From the NCBI RefSeq assembly GCF_000718005.1, contig NZ_JODV01000002.1: a stretch of DNA of 64,000 bases; one strand, given 5' to 3'. The translations under genes were made by a program, and so were the position numbers. The DNA is from Actinoalloteichus_B caeruleus. Lineage in GTDB: Bacteria; Actinomycetota; Actinomycetes; Mycobacteriales; Pseudonocardiaceae. A model generated the notes under the pieces. That model was given only the letters and a program-made list of their open reading frames with translations. It did not search any database and was not told the DNA's origin. Positions within the stretch are counted from its first letter, which is position 1. Each line of letters opens with the position of its first letter. Positions 60,239-64,000 of the stretch are shown here, piece after piece.

Positions 60239-61255
60239 ATGGTTGCGACCACCACGACCGACCTGGACCTGACCCCCTACGGCGGCGTGACCCCCGACGC
60301 CACGTGGCGGGAGGAGGTGCTGCGCCTCGCCGAGGAGCGCGACGCGGTGCTGCTGGCGCACAACTACCAGCTCCCGGAGATCCAGGACGTCGCGCACCAC
60401 ACGGGAGACTCGCTGGCGCTGAGCAGGATCGCCGCCAGCAGCACGGCGTCCACCATCGTCTTCTGCGGTGTGCACTTCATGGCCGAGACGGCGAAGATCC
60501 TCAGCCCGGAGAAGACCGTGCTGATCCCCGACGAGCGGGCCGGGTGCTCACTCGCCGACTCCATCACCGCCGAGCAGTTGCGGGAGTGGAAGGCCCAGCA
60601 CCCCGGGGCGGTGGTCGTCTCCTACGTCAACACCACCGCGGCGGTGAAGGCCGAGACCGACGTCTGCTGCACCTCCTCCAACGCGGTGGACGTGGTGCGT
60701 TCCATCCCCGAGGACCGCGAGGTGCTCTTCTGCCCGGACCAGTTCCTGGGCGCCCACGTCAAGCGGGTCACCGGCCGGGAGAACCTGCACATCTGGGCCG
60801 GCGAGTGCCACGTCCACGCCGGCATCAACGGCCCCGAGCTGGCGGAGAAGGCCGCGGCCAACCCGGACGCCGACCTCTTCATCCACCCCGAGTGCGGCTG
60901 CGCGACCTCCGCGCTCTACCTGGCCGGTGAGGGAGCCGTCCCCGCCGACCAGGTCAAGATCCTCTCCACCGGCGACATGCTCACCGCGGCCCGGTCCACC
61001 AACGCCAGCTCCGTGCTGGTGGCCACCGAGGTCGGCATGCTGCACCAGCTCCGCCGGGCCGCTCCGGAGATCGACTTCCGCGCGGTGAACGACAGGGCGT
61101 CCTGCCGCTACATGAAGATGATCACGCCAGCCGCGTTGCTCCGCTGCCTGCGCGAGGGCCTCGACGAGGTCACCGTGGACCAGGAGACCGCGGAACGCGG
61201 CCGGGACGCGGTCCGGAGGATGATCGCCATCGGGCAGCCCGGCGGCGGGGAATGA
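60239..61255 (+). CDS. nadA: Quinolinate synthase NadA
   Basis: The protein has 338 residues, and ATG 60239 follows AGGAGGACAAG. LLAHNYQLPEIQDVAHHTGD, FCGVHFMAETAKIL, DERAGCSLADSI, VVSYVNTTAAVKAETDVCCT and HPECGC carry the substrate and [4Fe-4S] cysteine motifs. It condenses iminoaspartate with dihydroxyacetone phosphate to form quinolinate. The stop overlaps the nadB ATG (ATGA). Confidence 0.96.
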   Translation: MVATTTTDLDLTPYGGVTPDATWREEVLRLAEERDAVLLAHNYQLPEIQDVAHHTGDSLALSRIAASSTASTIVFCGVHFMAETAKILSPEKTVLIPDERAGCSLADSITAEQLREWKAQHPGAVVVSYVNTTAAVKAETDVCCTSSNAVDVVRSIPEDREVLFCPDQFLGAHVKRVTGRENLHIWAGECHVHAGINGPELAEKAAANPDADLFIHPECGCATSALYLAGEGAVPADQVKILSTGDMLTAARSTNASSVLVATEVGMLHQLRRAAPEIDFRAVNDRASCRYMKMITPAALLRCLREGLDEVTVDQETAERGRDAVRRMIAIGQPGGGE

Positions 61256-62889
61256 ACACCGGCGACCAGGGCACACCGCGCTGGGAGGCCAGCGCGGACC
61301 TCGTGGTCGTCGGATCCGGCGTGGCCGGACTGACCTCGGCGCTGCGCGCCACCAGCCTCGGGCTCCGAGTGCTGGTCATCAGCAAGGGCGAACCGTCCGA
61401 GGGCGGCACCGCCTGGGCCCAGGGCGGCGTGGCGGTCGTCCTCCCCGACGGCCCCGACGACGACACCCCCGAACGGCACATCGCCGACACCCTCACCGCC
61501 GGGGTGGGGCTCTGCGATCCCGGCACCGTGGACGCGGTCGTCCGCGCCGGCCCCGCCGCCGTCACCGACCTGCGGGACCTGGGAGCTGTCTTCGACCGGG
61601 GCGCCGACGGGCGGCTCGACCGCACGCGGGAGGGGGGCCACACCGCGTTCCGGGTCGTCCACGCCGGCGGGGACGCCACCGGGGCCGAGGTCGAACGCGC
61701 CCTGCTGTCCGCCGCCCGCGGCGGTCCGGCCCTCCTCACCGGCCACACCGCGGTCGAGGTGCTGCGGGGCCGGTCGGGCGGTGTCGCCGGCCTGACGGTG
61801 CTCGACGCCGACGGCGTGCCCGGCGTGGTCCGCGCCCCCGCCGTCCTGCTGGCCACCGGGGGCCTCGGCCAGCTCTACCGCGCCACCACCAACCCGGCGG
61901 TGGCCACCGCCGACGGGATCGCGCTCGCCCTGCGCGCCGGAGCGAAGGTCGCCGACCTGGAGTTCGTGCAGTTCCACCCCACCGTGCTCTACACCTCGGC
62001 CGACGCGACCGGCAGCCGACCGCTGGTGACCGAGGCGGTCCGAGGCGAGGGAGCGGTCCTCGTGGACGCCACCGGAGCCCGGGTGATGGCGGGCGTGCAC
62101 CCGTTGGGTGACCTGGCCCCCCGGGACGTCGTGTCCCGGGCGATCGGCGCCCACCTGGCCGCCGCGCCCGGCGGCGTGGACGACCACGTCTTCCTCGACG
62201 CCACCCACCTCGCCGGCGGCGCCTTCGCCCGCCGGTTCCCCACCGTCAGCGCCGCCTGCCGCCGCGCGGGCATCGACCCCGAGGTTGAGCCCATCCCGGT
62301 CGCTCCGGCCGCGCACTTCTCCTGCGGCGGTGTCCTCGCCACGGTGCACGGGCGCACCAGCGTCCCCGGCCTCTACGCGGCGGGGGAGACCGCGAGGACC
62401 GGACTGCACGGCGCGAACCGGCTGGCCTCCAACAGCCTGCTCGAAGGGCTGGTAACGGGACGACTCGCCGCCGAGGCGGTCGCCGGTGACCTCGACGCCG
62501 GCCTGGTCGGCGGCCCCTGCGCCGTGGACCGGGCACCCCTGCCCGCCAGCGGCATCTGCGACCGGGACGTCGTGCAGCGGGTGATGACCCGGCACGCCGG
62601 TCTCGGCCGGGACGCGGCGGGACTGGCCACGGCCCACGCCGAGCTCGAGGCCCGCTCGGTGTCCCGCCCGCTGTCCACCCGGCGGCTCGCCGAGGACGCC
62701 GCCCTCACCCTGGTGGCGAGGACCCTGCTCGCCGCCGCCGCACACCGCACCGAGTCCCGGGGTTGCCACCAACGCCTGGACCACCCCGGACGCGAGGACG
62801 AGGTCTGGAGGCGGTCCACGGCGTTCCGGCTCGACGTGTTCGGCGAGCCCATCGCCGTGGACGCACCCGCCCTCGGAGCCGCCGCGTGA
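61252..62889 (+). CDS. nadB: L-aspartate oxidase NadB
   Basis: The protein has 545 residues. LVVVGSGVAGLTSALRA is the FAD Rossmann motif, GGTAWAQGGVAVV is NadB-typical and LEFVQFHPTVLYT lines the active site. FSCGGVLATVHGRTSVPGLY and GANRLASNSLLEGLV complete the FAD-binding domain. It oxidises L-aspartate to iminoaspartate for NadA. The ATG overlaps the nadA stop. Confidence 0.95.
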   Translation: MNTGDQGTPRWEASADLVVVGSGVAGLTSALRATSLGLRVLVISKGEPSEGGTAWAQGGVAVVLPDGPDDDTPERHIADTLTAGVGLCDPGTVDAVVRAGPAAVTDLRDLGAVFDRGADGRLDRTREGGHTAFRVVHAGGDATGAEVERALLSAARGGPALLTGHTAVEVLRGRSGGVAGLTVLDADGVPGVVRAPAVLLATGGLGQLYRATTNPAVATADGIALALRAGAKVADLEFVQFHPTVLYTSADATGSRPLVTEAVRGEGAVLVDATGARVMAGVHPLGDLAPRDVVSRAIGAHLAAAPGGVDDHVFLDATHLAGGAFARRFPTVSAACRRAGIDPEVEPIPVAPAAHFSCGGVLATVHGRTSVPGLYAAGETARTGLHGANRLASNSLLEGLVTGRLAAEAVAGDLDAGLVGGPCAVDRAPLPASGICDRDVVQRVMTRHAGLGRDAAGLATAHAELEARSVSRPLSTRRLAEDAALTLVARTLLAAAAHRTESRGCHQRLDHPGREDEVWRRSTAFRLDVFGEPIAVDAPALGAAA

Positions 62890-62956
62890 ACCGCCGCGCC
62901 GCCACCGGCCCCCGCCCCGAGCCCCCCGGGGCCACCCGCACGAGGAAGGTGCGATC

Positions 62957-63871
62957 GTGAGCACTGCCCCAGCCGCCCCCGCCCTGTCCGACTCCGTGGC
63001 CACCGCCCTCACCACCGCCGGCCTGGACCCCTCGGAGATCGCGACGCTGATCGCCACCGCCCTGCGCGAGGACCTGCGGTACGGGCCGGACGCCACCACC
63101 GAGGCGACCGTCCCCGCCGACCAGTGGGCCGTGGCCGACATCGCGCCGAGATCGCCGGGGGTGCTCGCCGGGCTCCCCCTGGTCCGGGCCGTCTGCGACC
63201 TCCACCTCGGCCCCCGGGGGTACGAGGTGGTGGAGGCGCTCTCCGACGGTGACCGCGTCGTGGCCGGGCAGCCAGCGATGCGGCTACGCGGACCGGTGCG
63301 GGGGCTGCTCACCGTCGAACGGACCGCGCTCAACCTGCTCTGCCACCTCTCCGGCATCGCCACCGCCACCGCCGCCTGGGTGGACGCGGTGGCCGGCACG
63401 GGCTGCGTCATCCGGGACAGCCGCAAGACCCTGCCGGGGCTGCGTTCGGCGCAGAAGTACGCGGTGCGGTGCGGCGGGGGCTCGAACCACCGGATGGGAC
63501 TGGGGGACGCGGTCCTGATCAAGGACAACCACGTCGTGGCGGCGGGCTCGGTCACCCACGCGCTCGCCGCCGTGCGGGAACACGCCCCCGACCTCCCGTG
63601 CGAGGTCGAGGTGACCACGCTGGAGGAGCTGGACGCGGTGCTCGCCGCGCGCGCCGACGAGGTGTTGCTGGACAACTTCACCGTCGAGCAGTGCGCCGAG
63701 GCGGTGCGCCGCCGGGACGCCGCCGGAGCCAGCGGCACCCGGTTGGAGGCCTCCGGCGGGCTCACACTGGCGGTCGCCGCCTCCTACGCGGCCACCGGCG
63801 TCGACTACCTCGCGGTGGGGGCGCTCACCCACTCCGCTCCGGCGCTGGACCTGGGGCTGGACCTGGACTGA
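62957..63871 (+). CDS. nadC: Nicotinate-nucleotide pyrophosphorylase NadC
   Basis: The protein has 304 residues. GTG 62957 follows GAGGAAGG. TALREDLRYGPDATTEAT, NLLCHLSGIATATA, IRDSRKTLPGLR and LIKDNHVVAAGS are characteristic, as is the C-terminal VDYLAVGALTHSAPALDLGL. It converts quinolinate and PRPP to nicotinate mononucleotide. It ends the nadABC operon; 67 bases without a gene separate it from nadB. Confidence 0.95.
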   Translation: MSTAPAAPALSDSVATALTTAGLDPSEIATLIATALREDLRYGPDATTEATVPADQWAVADIAPRSPGVLAGLPLVRAVCDLHLGPRGYEVVEALSDGDRVVAGQPAMRLRGPVRGLLTVERTALNLLCHLSGIATATAAWVDAVAGTGCVIRDSRKTLPGLRSAQKYAVRCGGGSNHRMGLGDAVLIKDNHVVAAGSVTHALAAVREHAPDLPCEVEVTTLEELDAVLAARADEVLLDNFTVEQCAEAVRRRDAAGASGTRLEASGGLTLAVAASYAATGVDYLAVGALTHSAPALDLGLDLD

Positions 63872-63922
63872 CCCCGTGCCCACCCGCCATCCGCTCGCCC
63901 GCGACCAGGTGGCCGTCGGTCC

Positions 63923-64000
63923 TCAACCGACGATGGCCAGTTGGGCGACGACCACCAGCACCAGCAGCAGCGGCCCCCGCGACAGTTCGCGGATCAGGTT
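63923..64000 (-). CDS. C-terminal end of a membrane protein (partial)
   Basis: The frame is open from the right edge to TGA (63925-63923). It gives 25 residues, NLIRELSRGPLLLVLVVVAQ then LAIVG, a likely final membrane helix. The family cannot be named from this much. A short hairpin GTCGGT/ACCGAC (63915-63931) spans the stop and may end both converging genes. Confidence 0.5.
   Translation of the reverse strand, partial: NLIRELSRGPLLLVLVVVAQLAIVG

Noticed and set aside
1..64000. CRISPR arrays, tRNA/rRNA genes, transposases or prophage genes
   Set aside because: I saw no regularly spaced repeats, no tRNA cloverleaf or T-loop sequences outside the T-box, and no transposase, integrase or phage structural proteins.

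Overview
The window is about 64 kb of very GC-rich DNA (roughly 73% by eye). It comes from a mycelial actinobacterium, most likely of the Pseudonocardiaceae (Actinoalloteichus/Amycolatopsis-like). The evidence is the GC content, GTG/TTG starts, ATGA/GTGA stop-start overlaps, several apparently leaderless genes, DUF397/DUF5753 regulators, Wag31/SepF, and gene order matching the Mycobacterium tuberculosis dcw, ileS-lspA-dnaE1, bio and nad neighbourhoods. Family assignments come from reading the proteins; no database search was possible.

Left part (1-13.7 kb): the end of pspA with pspM; a small accessory island (DUF397 protein, truncated DUF5753 regulator, aspartimide-type methyltransferase) bracketed by two 184/185-bp direct repeats derived from the 5' region of a uracil/xanthine permease; the permease; a Nei-type glycosylase; a ParA-like ATPase divergent from a methyltransferase; a DUF3040 membrane protein; and a minus-strand moxR-DUF58-transglutaminase operon.

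Central part (14-38 kb): the complete division and cell-wall cluster mraZ-rsmH-ftsL-ftsI-murE-murF-mraY-murD-ftsW-murG-murC-ftsQ, then an F420-dependent glucose-6-phosphate dehydrogenase and a xylulokinase-type sugar kinase lodged between ftsQ and ftsZ, then ftsZ-pgeF-yggS-sepF-yggT-wag31. Most genes overlap by 1-4 bases. The mraZ promoter carries four TGG(G/C) repeats at exact 10-bp spacing. The mraZ-rsmH gap encodes an elaborate nested stem-loop. ftsZ and wag31 end in strong hairpin terminators.

Right part (38-64 kb): a T-box riboswitch with short Stem I and type-2 ileS; a remnant of an MFS exporter fused in frame to a DUF167 gene; a SAM-IV riboswitch with its own promoter ahead of a cysteine-desulfurase-like enzyme; lspA-rluD; a hypothetical gene; a winged-helix/proline-rich/DUF4352-like protein; a DUF4253 protein; dnaE1; a CYP107-type P450 directly upstream of bioA-bioD-bioB-bsaP (bioF absent); a DUF2567 protein; nrtR divergent from nadA-nadB-nadC with one palindrome holding both -10 elements; and the end of a membrane protein running off the edge.

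The window is mostly housekeeping. The least explained items are the repeat-flanked island with its orphan methyltransferase, the structured mraZ-rsmH leader, the P450 beside the biotin genes, the fgd/xylB insertion between ftsQ and ftsZ, and the riboswitch/operator architectures.
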